This document shows positions 10,663 to 21,509 of a DNA stretch of 64,000 nucleotides, one piece after another (positions within the stretch are counted from its first letter, which is position 1; every line of letters starts with the position of its first letter). Under the pieces are notes generated by a model. That model made no database searches and had not been told where the DNA came from. It worked only from the letters and a program-made list of their open reading frames with translations. This DNA comes from Globodera rostochiensis (Eukaryota; Nematoda; Chromadorea; Rhabditida; Heteroderidae), in NCBI GenBank assembly GCA_018350325.1, contig JAEVLN010000030.1:248001-312000 (forward strand), given 5' to 3'. The position numbers and the translations under genes were made by a program.

Positions 10663-11700
10663 TATATCGAATATCTTTATCCTTCTGATTATAATGGATT
10701 AAAACGCTTGAAATAAATGAAATGAAATAAAATATACGCAGTTCCTTCCGGTGAAGGGAACAAAAATAATATTAATAAATTGTGATGTAACATACATTTT
10801 TCCGAAAACCAAACTAAATTTGATACACGGGTCGATTATGATGAAAAGGTTTTCTGATATAATAAAAATTATTAAAGATTTGTCAAAATATATTACTTAT
10901 AAATAACATTTGGATATGGCTAAATGTGAAAATTCGATTCGGTTTGATATTTTTTAAAATTGAATAATTTATAAAAGATCATTTGGAATTCGTGTCTGCC
11001 ACTCGACCAAAATGTGATGACTTGGCACAAAATACGGAAAAATGGATTTCTTATAATAAAAACGCGTAAAGAAAAATATAATTTATCTCTTTTTAAAACC
11101 TAATAAACTGTAATGCTCCATTTGTTGTCATTTTCTCTCAAAACTAAACAGCGACAGAGGTTGCAAAATGATTTTTGCTAAATTAACGAAACAAGATAAT
11201 GATTTTTAATTAATAATACTTTAAAGGCTTTTTAATTTTAGGACAAAATTTTAAGCTCATATAGCTCCGCAAAGGGCGCAATGCTTTTCGTTATTTTATT
11301 TTAAGATTTTCGTTATGATTAAATTTTTTAATTCAAAAATGAATTAAACCGTTAATAAACAATTGGATTAGGATTAATTTTGAAAAGCTTTAAAAGTACA
11401 TTAAAATTTATTATTTGCAGATAAACAAGGCTAAATATAAATCAAAAACGCAGAAATAATTTAAACATTAAATATAACAATATTCTTCTAAATAATATAA
11501 AATATAAATATTATGAAAAAGTATCATAATTAATGACGCAAAAGTCAAGGTAATCAAAAGAAAACGATATTTTATTTATGTTATCTGATATGATAATGAT
11601 CTGATAACCCTATGAATTATAGACTAAGCTTCTTTTTATTTTTTGTTTTATAAAAAGATATCAAAAAAGATAATTTTGTTAAGCTTTTATAATTATGCCA

Positions 11701-11769
11701 TTATTTTGTCATGACAATCGTGACCCACCTTTCTACATGTTGCATCATTAAAGAATTGGGCAGGTTTAG
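11701..11769 (-). CDS. Small exon candidate
   Basis: The - frame reads LNLPNSLMMQHVERWVTIVM then TK-stop. It is a short GC-richer island with no ATG at its start. Confidence 0.3.
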   Translation of the reverse strand, partial: LNLPNSLMMQHVERWVTIVMTK

Positions 11770-11796
11770 TTATTGAATGCTGGTCTCTCAAAAAAA

Positions 11797-11892
11797 TTAA
11801 TAGTTAAAAAAATAAGAGTCTCTTCTGATAACAAAGTGCAACAATCTCAATTGGGTGCTTAATGTCGCAATCAACTCAATTCCGGCGCACTT
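11797..11892 (-). CDS. Exon candidate
   Basis: The - frame is open 31 codons: KCAGIELIATLSTQLRLLHF then VIRRDSYFFNY-stop. It lies 30 bp from the island at 11701-11769 in the same orientation, so the two may be neighbouring exons. Confidence 0.35.
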   Translation of the reverse strand, partial: KCAGIELIATLSTQLRLLHFVIRRDSYFFNY

Positions 11893-13655
11893 TCAGTACA
11901 CTGTTCAAATAATATTATAACTTTATAATTTATGAAACAATTAGAATATTTTTAAATAAATTTAATTTATAAATAAACGAAATAACCAATAAATTTTATA
12001 TATTTAACAACGTTTATTCGCTTCAAATCTTCAATTATAACCGACTAAACATACAAATTCTAGCGATAAAAATTTTCTCTGCAGAGACAAAAAAATCATC
12101 GTGACCAGGTCTTTTTACAATATCAATAATAAAATCATCAAAATATACATTATTTTCCCATAAAATATATGTTTATTGATTATTATTTAATTATTTCTAT
12201 GTTCTAGAACAAAACATTTATAAATTTTAGTTTTTAAAATTTCACAGAAAAAATAATAAATTAGTAGAAACGTGTGATTTTTAGTGCCAACAATCTAGTT
12301 TGTGGTATTTAAATTTAAAATGGAGTCAATATACTGACAAAATAATTACTATTCATTTTTTATGATGAACAGAGGTTTAGATTTTTGGTCTTTATATATC
12401 TTCTTAGCTTTTAGACATCCGATGCAATTTGGATGGGAATTCGAGCCTACGACTAGCTGATTCGCTGCATGAATCTTGCATGTTGTTGGAGATTTGTTTG
12501 GCCATTTTTTTGTTATAAAATGCATATCTGGTTGTTTTTGTTTTATTTTAAAATTAAACAAAATGTATTTAAGTGGAGGCCTAAGCTTTATTTGAACATT
12601 AATATTAATTTTAATCGTTTAGAAAATTGTACATCTCTTTGAAAGGATGGTAATCATTCTCATTTTTAAAAAATATTAATGGGAAATTTAGTGATCATTG
12701 GGCTACAATTTTATTTTTCTTTCTCAACAACCATAAGTTATTATTATATTTTATAGCTCAAAAAGCCTTTCAAAAAAAGATAGGATAAATGTATTATTAA
12801 GCTTAATTATAATGTATAAATTTTTTGCAGTGTTATTAAATTTAATTGCTCACGGGCAAAACTACAATTAAAATAGTCAAATTAAATAAATTTTGTATAA
12901 CATGATGTTAGTTTCTAAAACTCTACAATAATCAAATTACTTAATATTTAAGTTTGTTAAGATCTGTGATAAATAATAAATACATATGATAAACTTATTT
13001 AGCTTTTATTGAACTGATGTTTTAATAGTACAATAATAGGGAATTATTCGCACGGTACAAGTGCATTTTTCTTTAATTATTCATTTGTAATTTATTACAC
13101 CGATATACGACCGATAACATCAAATTCCGCAGTAAATAATTCACTAACCGGTCTTAAATAAAATTGAATCTTTAAACATTTATAAAACTCCATTTTTTTT
13201 ATATTAAGCAATTTAAACTTGGATTAATATTAACTTTAATGTTCTAATTTAAAGTATGGAAATTAATACAGCATTAATTAATCTATCAAAATAATCATTT
13301 GAAAATAATATAAAAGCACAGACGAACAAAAAATAATATTAACTAGTATAATTATGACAGCAAAACAATATATCACAACTCGTTTGGATAAAGGATATTT
13401 TAGCAAAAATTAGCCGTGTCTCCGAGAAATTTTTTCATTCAAAACAATATAAATAAAACTAATATCAACTCAAATTTGATTTAAAACATCAAAAAGTTGT
13501 TAAATAAAAAATCAATAAAATAAGAGTTAATACAAATTGAATTTCCATACGCAAGAGTAATTAACAAATTATCTTATAACATAACCCATAATTAAAATAA
13601 AAAATTGGATTAAGTTTAAAAAATGAACATGCATTGACGTTAAATTATTAATGCC
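11893..13655. other. Long AT-rich stretch
   Basis: Apart from the tRNA-like relic I see only A-rich sequence with no coding island, consistent with - strand introns or intergenic DNA. Confidence 0.5.
12425..12505 (-). other. tRNA-like relic (Cys anticodon arm resemblance)
   Basis: On the - strand, GATTC and GAATC form a five-pair stem around the seven-base loop ATGCAGC, which would carry anticodon GCA (Cys). CTCGAATTCC downstream resembles a T-arm. The D-arm and acceptor stem are not recognisable and the T-stem pairs badly, so this is at best a pseudogene or a tRNA-derived repeat. The overlapping 70-residue - ORF (12349-12561) is probably incidental. Confidence 0.3.
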
Positions 13656-13757
13656 TTACGGATCATTGAAATTGTGGAATATGCATGGCTTTATGCGCTT
13701 GTCAGCGGAACAAATCGTCAACACAAACCGCCAACCCTTGCGGGCGCACATAACAAT
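13656..13757 (-). CDS. Exon candidate
   Basis: After a CTTTATAG acceptor the - frame reads IV, then MCARKGWRFVLTICSADKRI, then KPCIFHNFNDP-stop. An in-frame ATG is at 13751. A second frame (RPQGLAVCVDDLFR) is also open. No family recognised. Confidence 0.4.
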   Translation of the reverse strand: MVMCARKGWRFVLTICSADKRIKPCIFHNFNDP

Positions 13758-13976
13758 CTATAAAGTAATTATTATCATTTTAAAAATATAATAAAATGAC
13801 AACCACAAAGTTGAAAACAAAATTCACAGCACAACAAATAATGACCGTAATTAAGATTAAATAAAGCGGCATTCAAGACAAATTAAAAACAAAATAATCT
13901 ACAAAACTAAGATCTTTACATTTGGAACATTGTAAAACGCTTATAGAAAGAAGGGCTTGAATTCCGAATGATCGAT

Positions 13977-13992
13977 ACACACACACACACAC
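13977..13992 (+). repeat. (AC)n microsatellite
   Basis: Eight AC dinucleotides occur in a row, followed by GCACTCGG. Confidence 0.95.
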
Positions 13993-14370
13993 GCACTCGG
14001 ACTATGAAAATTGACAATTACATAAAATTAAATTATAAAATGAATTAGCAATGAAAAATTATTGGCCTAAACAAATAAAATAAAATTATTTTTACATAAA
14101 GATGAGGAATAAAACAAGAAGATGAAATAATAAATTTTAAACGGTAAAGCGAAATTAAAGTCAGAATATGAATTAATATTTAAAATTATTCGAGAAATGT
14201 AAATATAACTACCGGCTGCAATATTTGGAATATAAAATAAGCAGTAAAGTTAGAAACAAAAGCAAAAGAATAAATAAGCTATTTCACAAGTACCAATACA
14301 ATAAACGTGATTTTAAAATAAAATGAAGTTGTGTGAAATTAACATGTATTAAAAACAATATTTATTTTAA

Positions 14371-14550
14371 TCAGCACCGAATGCAAATATTTAAAAAAAA
14401 CTGCACCCGTTTCCAACGGCAATGGAAGGTGTCAGGGCATCTTTTCATATTCCTCTTGCGCCGCGAATGCTTAATGCGTTCAATCGAATTAATTTGATGT
14501 ATTATCTTATTAAATAAACAAAAAAACTCTCGGAAAAAACACTTTGAAAA
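14371..14550 (-). CDS. Exon candidate, basic, with dibasic-flanked CX6C segment
   Basis: The - frame is open for 59 codons. It reads INSIERIKHSRRKRNMKRCP, then DTFHCRWKRVQF, then an AT-rich tail. The short segment CPDTFHC sits between MKR and RWKR, so paired basic residues flank a cysteine-bounded loop, as in processed peptide precursors. Only this exon can be seen and no signal peptide can be linked to it, so a neuropeptide role is only a possibility. A nuclear or ribosomal basic domain is an alternative. Confidence 0.4.
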   Translation of the reverse strand, partial: FSKCFFREFFCLFNKIIHQINSIERIKHSRRKRNMKRCPDTFHCRWKRVQFFLNICIRC

Positions 14551-14829
14551 TCAAGTAAAATGGAGACAGATAAACTCGGTACGACGACTGGGTACCAGTG
14601 CAAGATTTAATTCGATTACTAAAGTTAACTAATTATATTATATCTTTATTTGTTTTTCGACAAAAAATATACGATAAATACATTTTATGAGCTTGTCCCC
14701 ATGATCGAGATGTGAATATTATTGATTAATTGTTGTTTTAGTATATAATTAAAGATTTCAAAACTTTAAATTTATTATTTTCATTGGTGCAGTTTCGATT
14801 AATGACGTATGCCTATTTTATATCTTTAA

Positions 14830-15012
14830 GGCGAAGCTGAGCTTGCCGCTAAACACTCTGCGACTCGTTTTTTTATTGTGAACGATTGGTTCGGTAGTGA
14901 TCATAAAAAAGCTACGCATATGTTTCCGCAATTACTAATTTCTTATTTTATTATGGAAAATTGCTACCCAGGGCTTATTAGCGATTCTAACAAGAATATT
15001 AATATCTCATAA
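14830..15012 (+). CDS. Exon candidate, 60 residues
   Basis: A + frame is open throughout a T-rich block: GEAELAAKHSATRFFIVNDW, then FGSDHKKATHMFPQLLISYF, then IMENCYPGLISDS. The likely acceptor is TATATCTTTAAG, ending 14830. A donor (GTAGTG) after DWF would join in phase, through a TTTATTCAG acceptor, to the ORF at 15048, giving a two-exon model. The family is unknown. Confidence 0.45.
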   Translation, partial: GEAELAAKHSATRFFIVNDWFGSDHKKATHMFPQLLISYFIMENCYPGLISDSNKNINIS

Positions 15013-15047
15013 AAATATTCAATTTCGAGATTTATTCAGTTTTAACA

Positions 15048-15200
15048 ATGCCGTGCTTCCAAGAAGGTTGTTTTAGAAGTACAATCCGCCGGAGAGAATC
15101 TTTTCTAGTTTTGAAAAATAATTTTAAGTATTTTAAAGAGTGCATTCATTTGGTTTTTGTTTTAAATCTCAACCTCTCGATACTGAATAAAATAAGTTAA
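15048..15200 (+). CDS. Small ORF or second exon, 50 residues
   Basis: An ATG-to-TAA frame begins MPCFQEGCFRSTIRRRESFL then VLKNNFKYFKECIHL, with a hydrophobic C-terminal part. A clean acceptor (TTTATTCAG, ending at about 15039) lies just upstream, so it may continue the exon at 14830. The sequence is unrecognised. Confidence 0.4.
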   Translation: MPCFQEGCFRSTIRRRESFLVLKNNFKYFKECIHLVFVLNLNLSILNKIS

Positions 15201-16060
15201 ACAATAAAAATTTTTTTTAATTCCTACAAAATAATATCACATCAGAAAAAAACCAGATTTTCATTCATTTTTTACCGCATTATGAATAAATGATATTGAC
15301 TTTTGATCAATTAAAATGTAAGTTTAGAAAGTTACATACTTAAAATGAATACAATATTAAATTCACATTAACCTATTTTTAAAAATATAATCTAAAAAAA
15401 AATAAAGTTTTACTAAGCCAAAGACAAAAATAAGAACAGATGTTTTTGCAAATATAAATTAAAAACACAAATAAGTATTAAATCGAAAAAATCAATAATG
15501 TGTAATTTTTTAAAAATAAAACAGAATGATAAGGTAAAAATAAATTAATTAATCATTTAAAAATCTACACCAATTATCCATGTTCAATTTACCTACCAGT
15601 AGAGCAAGATCGACTTATTGGTATTTAAATAATTTTATTAACTACAGTTTGAAGGTCAAAAATTCAAAAGGCTTCGGATATTAGGAAGATCGCGTAAAAA
15701 GGCACTAATGGGATTTGATAATATATAATTAATTAGTTCAATTAAATTTTAGAGTTTTTTAGCGCAGAGTCATACGCCACTCCTAAAAACTAACTCAACC
15801 TTTCAAATATTTAAAAAAAAATACCTAATTAGAATAAAGAAATGGCTACTTAAATAATAAAATAATGTTGGAAGAACTAATTATAAAAGATAAGAGTATG
15901 ATTGTTTGCTTTGTCATAAAGTTGGTATTAAAAAAAATTAATATATTTTTAAACAACCATTATAAACAACCAACATCAAAACATTTAAAAAAATATTACC
16001 CAGTGTAATTAAATGTTTACTTATTGTAGGTTTAAAAGTTGATTATTTTTACTGTAAAGT
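15201..16060. other. A-rich stretch, two weak - islands
   Basis: On the - strand a TTTTTAG acceptor is followed by EWRMTLR-stop (15760-15785), and NPISAFLRDLPNIRSLLNF-stop is open at 15656-15715. Both are short. The remainder looks non-coding. Confidence 0.3.
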
Positions 16061-16278
16061 ATGTCGCCAGTCTACGGGCTTTATCTTGGCAAGGTTAAAC
16101 GTGAGCTGTACCGCGTGTGTGGTCGCCTTCCGGCTAATGATTTAAAGTATTTAACAGCGAGTATGTGCATTGATTTGATTTTGTTATTATTAAATTAATT
16201 TCAGGTTTTTGCAGTACTTTTTGCCGCCGTGACTGGTTTAAACATGAAATAATTCAGAGAATTTATTACAAAACCTAA
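16061..16278 (+). CDS. Two-exon gene, 57-residue product, unknown function
   Basis: Exon 1 is 16061-16160 and exon 2 is 16205-16278. The 44-nt intron runs from GTATGT to TTTCAG and splits a codon in phase 1. The product begins MSPVYGLYLGKVKRELYRVC, continues GRLPANDLKYLTAS, and ends FCSTFCRRDWFKHEII plus a short basic tail. Both exons are GC-rich in a T-rich block, and the splice sites are canonical for nematodes. TAA lies just before ATG in frame, which supports this start, although an upstream exon joined at the AAAG before it is possible. No signal peptide; three cysteines in the last third. Confidence 0.6.
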
Positions 16279-17303
16279 TTTATCATTAACAAAAAATTGT
16301 TTCTAAAACTTATCAATTCAAACATTTATAAGAATAGAAATCAATGGCCCAAAATGAGTGTACAACATAAAGTTGTGCTCAAAAGATTATAACAAACGAT
16401 AAATTGCTATTTTATTTTAATAAATATTTTTATTTGGTTTAATTTACTTAATAAAATTGAAGGATTTTTAGATTTTGAATTTATTTATTTATTTTATAAT
16501 TATAGTTGTTGATACTGGGTTTGAGGCAAATTAATCACATATTTATTTGTTTATTTTAATACTTCCGTTTTTTTAGAAAAATGTTTTTAGATTAATTGTA
16601 ATATTATTTCAATGTAGCTAATTTATGACCTTATTTAATTAATTCTATACAATTAAACTTTAATATTTTGGTTGTCAATAAAACAACTTATATTTTACTT
16701 TATTTTTAGATTAAAACTTATAAATTAATTTTATAAATATGTTTTATTTCAACTCGCAGCCTTATTTTTAAATTAATAATTTATATTGAATTTATCAATT
16801 GGTTCGTTTACTCTATGAATTAACAAAGAAAATTTGTTTTCTAATAATCAATTGCATTTTTGTGCTTAATTCATTTGAAGATTAATTATTTTTTAGAACA
16901 AAATGGAAATATTTATTTAATATAATTTGAAAAGACAATTCGGCTAAATTTTATACTTAATCATTATAATTTAATCGTCACATTCATTTGTATTGCTAGC
17001 AGACGCCAAAAGACAATCTTTTCGTAAAACAAAATCCAAAATACAAGAAATGATTCTAAACTTTACAAAAGCCAAAACATAAAACCAATACCTAAATTTA
17101 AAATTCAAAATAAAAAAATATTGAAATATTATAAAATGTTACTAAAATTTAATAGCAAAATTTCACTACATTTAAAAAATAATCATAAACATACCCAAAT
17201 AAAACATTAATTAACCGTCTAATAATAAACGAAAAAATCTAATTTTTTCACATAACATAAGCGTTTTCAACATGTTGATAAAATTTAACCTAATTCAGGA
17301 AGA

Positions 17304-17618
17304 CTAATTTAATTTTAAAAAATCTTCAAATACAAGCATCAATTCACATAATGTTTTTAAATAATAACAAAACTGAACTGTGCTAAAATATAATTGCTCA
17401 GTTGCAATTGTGGAAGTGCATACAAAAAAGGGTAGAAAAATTCTACAATTGTAATTTAATGGGCACACCTTAAAAGCAATAAAATGACTTTTATGGATAT
17501 TAAAATATAATATAAAATAGTTAGCATTTTTCTGCAATACAAATTCATCGACAGTCAACTGAACTTTCCTGAGAACATATTCCGATTTGTCTCCTAACTT
17601 GACGAGCAGTTTGATTGT
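17304..17618 (-). CDS. Open frame of 104 codons, exon(s) of unknown protein
   Basis: The 5' third on the - strand reads TIKLLVKLGDKSEYVLRKVQ then LTVDEFVLQKN, with good codon variety. The remainder is AT-rich (NYFILYFNIHKSHFIAFK and on) and may include intron, since GTGTGC and TTGTAG occur within it. It is one of the longest non-repeat open frames in the window. No family identified. Confidence 0.45.
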   Translation of the reverse strand, partial: TIKLLVKLGDKSEYVLRKVQLTVDEFVLQKNANYFILYFNIHKSHFIAFKVCPLNYNCRIFLPFFVCTSTIATEQLYFSTVQFCYYLKTLCELMLVFEDFLKLN

Positions 17619-18193
17619 TTATTTAAAACAATTTAATTGCGATGACATTATTAGTATGATAAATTGCGCAAATTATTGTTAAAAAAATATAATTATATGT
17701 TTTCGTCATATAGCGATAATACTAGTAAAAACAAATTTTAAACCATGCTAATATACACAAGTACGAATTCATCAATGTGTGGCCACGAATCCCGATAATG
17801 CTTATATTAGATGTATTGAGTTTCTATTTTTCGTTTCATTGTATTTTTGTACAACGTATATATGAAATAGTTATATTGTGAATATGAATCATGTTACGAG
17901 TATTTTCATTCAAAAAGACAAATAAAAAAAAATCATGTAAATAACATTAATCCATAATAAATAAAATTTATGGCCAAAATTCTAAACTCAGCTAATAAAC
18001 AATTATACAACAAAAACTAAAAAAAACAAAATAAATAAGATCAATACAATAATATTTTATTCTGCAATTTTTTTAAAAGTAATATACTAAATGATCAGAT
18101 CGGAAACCATTAAATTTGTATTTAAATCATCAGATTCTTTGTGGATATGCCGTATGCCAAAAAAGTTTTATAAATGCGCATTTTATATTGAAT

Positions 18194-18265
18194 TTAATGC
18201 CGTCCAAACAATTTTACCCTTATCTCGAAGGAGAGCTCCGGTCGGTCACATGTTGGATGGTACAT
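18194..18265 (-). CDS. Small exon candidate
   Basis: The - frame reads MYHPTCDRPELSFEIRVKLF then GRH-stop and is also open upstream. A GTAAAA donor after EIR would end the exon earlier. The + strand is open too (MPSKQFYPYLEGELRSVTCW). The A-rich block favours -. Confidence 0.35.
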   Translation of the reverse strand: MYHPTCDRPELSFEIRVKLFGRH

Positions 18266-18649
18266 AAAGTGATAAAAATTCATAATTAATTGCCTAGTTT
18301 CAAAGCTAAAATCTATTGTGATAATTCCAATGCAAACCCGAGAATTGTTGAAAGCGGTAAGCACTTATTATAACAACAATAAAATACAAAATAATAATAT
18401 GAATAAAAAAATTATAACAACAATAAAATATAAAATAATAATATGAATAAAAACCCATTTTAGCAAACAAATTCTATATGTAAATGAAAAACAAAAAATT
18501 AGAAATTTAAAAGAGCGATGCTTTTAATCGTTCCGATTTTCGACATAAAATAAACTATTAAGTATCAATAATCCAAAATTTGAAAATTTAACTTTAAATA
18601 TAATTAAAAATTAACTTAAATAAAGTACACTATTAAAACTAGACCAAAA

Positions 18650-18766
18650 TTAAAATTCACTAATTCTAGGGCGTAAATTGGCAGATGCAGTGAATCGACC
18701 GTCATCTTCACGCAACAGAAATGGAGAAAAAAGCCGAAAACAATACAACAAAATGTTAATGTTCAT
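18650..18766 (-). CDS. ORF or exon, 38 residues
   Basis: An ATG-to-TAA frame begins MNINILLYCFRLFSPFLLRE, then DDGRFTASANLRPRISEF. A GTGAAT donor lies near the end. The N-terminus is hydrophobic, but it lies in AT-rich DNA and may be intron before an exon starting around FSPFLLRE. Unrecognised. Confidence 0.4.
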   Translation of the reverse strand: MNINILLYCFRLFSPFLLREDDGRFTASANLRPRISEF

Positions 18767-19186
18767 TATTTTGGGTCCAATTAAATAAACAATATTCTCA
18801 AATGGAATTTAATATAAGCGTATTGAAAAACTAAAAATTAAAAAAAGTTTATTATTTTTTATACTCTCATTTGCATATGTACTTAATGAAAATTTCCAAT
18901 CTAAAAATTGATACACAAATAAATATACATGTAAAAAAAAGACAACATGTTTACAATTAAATAAACTCAATATCAGCGAGTTTTTGAAAACAATCATTAT
19001 ATTAAAAAAACATTCTGCAATATTTTTTAAATACCAAAAAAATCATTTAAATAATTAAGATACAATTACAAATTAATTAAAATAATATAAGACATTTGTA
19101 AACACAAGGCAGTCAAATTTATGAAAAACATTTTATTATTTTAATAGTTTTATGCAATTTATATTTATTAGCAGAAGTTCATAAGC

Positions 19187-19405
19187 ATGAGCGAAATGAG
19201 CGTCGCCTCCATGAAGGAGGAATTGCTAGTAAAACCAGATTTAATGTACTTTCTAGAAATAAATAATCACAACTCAGACCATAACATACATCACGATAAA
19301 TTAAAAGTAATATTTAATTATAAGTTAAGACAAAATGATTTACATTTGTGCCTTCATGCATATCACAATTACGAGCAGTTGTTCATGCACGGTTATAATT
19401 TTTAA
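19187..19405 (+). CDS. ORF of 72 residues, orientation uncertain
   Basis: The + frame begins MSEMSVASMKEELL after a TTTATTAGCAG acceptor and could leave the exon at GTAAAA after LL. The second half is AT-rich. On the - strand the same island follows GGTTTTACTAG and reads NSSFMEATLISLMLMNFC-stop, which is an equally good terminal exon in an A-rich block. Confidence 0.3.
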   Translation: MSEMSVASMKEELLVKPDLMYFLEINNHNSDHNIHHDKLKVIFNYKLRQNDLHLCLHAYHNYEQLFMHGYNF

Positions 19406-19877
19406 TTTGTTTAAATAAGTAAAAGTTAAAATAAAAATGAAAAAATTTAATTTTCTTTAGCTTTAAATAATTAATAAATATAAGCCTATAAAAGTATCAT
19501 TTTTTATACTTATAAATAGAGACCAAATTTTAAAAATTATGAAAGAATTCAACTAATTGTCTAATATTTCTTACTAGTAAAAAATTTGAATTAATGCATT
19601 AAAATAAAAAATAATAGACCGAATTTTAAGATTCAACTCTCAGTAATGTTTAGGGTGCCTAGTATTTATTGGTTTTTTTTATTTGATATTTTGTCATCAA
19701 AAAATTTATTTTTCTAGCGATACATTTTTATCTTCGTCAAGATTATGTTTTATTGGCGAGTGTATTGCTTAAATATGTTTTTTTTATCAATTTCATAAAA
19801 TTATTGATCTTACTTTATTTCTTTAATATATTAATACAGATTAAAATAAAGCAAAGGTTAATTGTTTATTTCGTTAA

Positions 19878-19979
19878 AGATTTTTTACTTGCAATTACCT
19901 GAACTTAAATATTGCTGAATTGTGCGATCTCAAACTGCACACTTTGTTGATTACAACGGATTTCATGTTCCCCAGCTAG
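19878..19979 (+). CDS. Exon candidate
   Basis: A + frame of 33 codons reads NYLNLNIAELCDLKLHTLLI then TTDFMFPS-stop. It is in a T-rich block, immediately before the exon at 20005. A donor inside (GTTCCC at 19967) would make a 38-nt intron to 20005, which is short but possible. Confidence 0.4.
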   Translation, partial: RFFTCNYLNLNIAELCDLKLHTLLITTDFMFPS

Positions 19980-20004
19980 CTAATTACTAAAACTTTAAAT
20001 TTAG

Positions 20005-20106
20005 GGTCCCCTGTATCCCAGGCTTCGCGTTCACACTTCTGTCAGGCACGTCGGGCGCTGGGCGTTATCTCCCCCACCAAACAAGTGCCGAATCTGAGCG
20101 TTGCCC
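20005..20106 (+). CDS. Internal exon candidate
   Basis: The exon is bounded by AATTTAG and GTAAAT and is strongly GC-rich. One frame reads SPVSQASRSHFCQARRALGV then ISPTKQVPNLSVA. Another, in phase with FM at the end of the preceding exon, reads VPCIPGFAFTLLSGTSGAGR. Exon limits are clearer than frame. Confidence 0.45.
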
Positions 20107-20457
20107 GTAAATTAAATCTAAATGAAACAAACTTATAATGAGCACTATTGAAATAAAAACCCATGTTATTAGAAAAAAGTAAAACTTAAGATTAACTTAA
20201 TAGAGGATTCATTTTTGACTGAGAAAATTAAATATAATAAATTGAAGTTTCAAAATTTAATAGCTTGATTACAACAAACTATCCTAAATTTCATTTTCTG
20301 TTGCTAGCTCAAGAGCTAAAGAATTTCAATCAAATCTTTTATTACTAAAAACCAAAGATGAAAATAGTTAAAACTGTTGTTTTTTGATCAGTTAAGCTAA
20401 AATAACAATAATAAACTAAAATTATTCTATACATTTTGCCGTTGATTAAAGTTGAAC

Positions 20458-20634
20458 TCAAATATTAAAAAACATGGGCTCATGTCCAACGAATGTGGCA
20501 ATAAATAAAAAACTAACCATAAATTTGCTGAGGGATAATGAGATTAGCGGTGGACACACGCCTTTATTATTTTCTACTGTTGTCTTCAAAGCGGCATGAG
20601 TATAAATTAACCAAAATTCAACTTCAAAAACAAA
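20458..20634 (-). CDS. Exon candidate, 58 codons
   Basis: The - frame reads FWLIYTHAALKTTVENNKGV, then CPPLISLSLSKFMVSFLFIA, then TFVGHEPMFFNI-stop, with a hydrophobic stretch that could be a membrane segment. A 68-residue + ORF beginning MRLAVDTRLYYFLLL overlaps (20538-20744). The - reading suits the A-rich block. Confidence 0.35.
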   Translation of the reverse strand, partial: FVFEVEFWLIYTHAALKTTVENNKGVCPPLISLSLSKFMVSFLFIATFVGHEPMFFNI

Positions 20635-20799
20635 TTATAAAAAAATCAAGGTCTGAATCGTTAAATCTTTTTGTAATAATTCCGAACATATATTTAAATA
20701 TAAAATCGTATTCGGAATTTAATATAAAATCAATTTTAACGTGAGTTTGCAATAAAAACTAATATTTAGAAAACAAATAAAAAATATATCAAAAATTAA

Positions 20800-20809
20800 N
20801 NNNNNNNNN
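20800..20809. other. Assembly gap (10 N)
   Basis: Ten consecutive Ns. Composition changes from A-rich to T-rich across it, so the two sides may not be truly adjacent. Confidence 1.
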
Positions 20810-21509
20810 TACCAGAAATCTGGTAGCTTTAATCCAATGTTAGAGCCGTCGTTTATTATTTTTATTCATATTAATTTTTTTGTGATTGATTTATCACACA
20901 TTTACATTTGTCATTTCTTTAATTTTATTTGTACTTTTCAAAATTTAATGTTTCTGTGAGACGGACAATTCATTCATTTATATTTTTCTCTAATTTCATA
21001 TATTATTTTTTATGATTCATTTCATTTGTTTACACTTTTGTTAAGGCTTCTTGTCCAATTTTATTATTTTTATTCATTTTTTCTGCTAGATTGATTTATC
21101 TCATTGTTATTTCATTTAATTCGTCATTTCATAATTTTTATTTGTTTTTTTCAAAAATATAATGTTTTTGTGAGACGGACGATCATGCATTTATATTTCT
21201 TATTGTTTCTTTATGATTCATTCAATTTTTGTTTAATTTGATGAATTTTGCTTGCCCAGATTTTGTCGTTTTTTATCATTCAGCTTTTTAGTTTTTATTT
21301 TTATTATTTTATTTGAATGAATTTTACACAATATTTTTTTATATGTTATTATTTATTATATATTCGTCAAAATTTTATTTGTTCAGGCGCAACAATTGAT
21401 GAAAAATTCTCTCATCTTTTGATTGCCAAAAGTACGTTCTAATTGGACCACACAAACATATTCCTTTCGAATATGGCCAATTGTTTAAGGGATCAAACTG
21501 TTCAAACTT

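Noticed and set aside
12425..12505. Functional tRNA-Cys(GCA) gene
   Set aside because: Only an anticodon-arm-like hairpin is convincing; the acceptor stem and D-arm cannot be formed and the T-stem mispairs.
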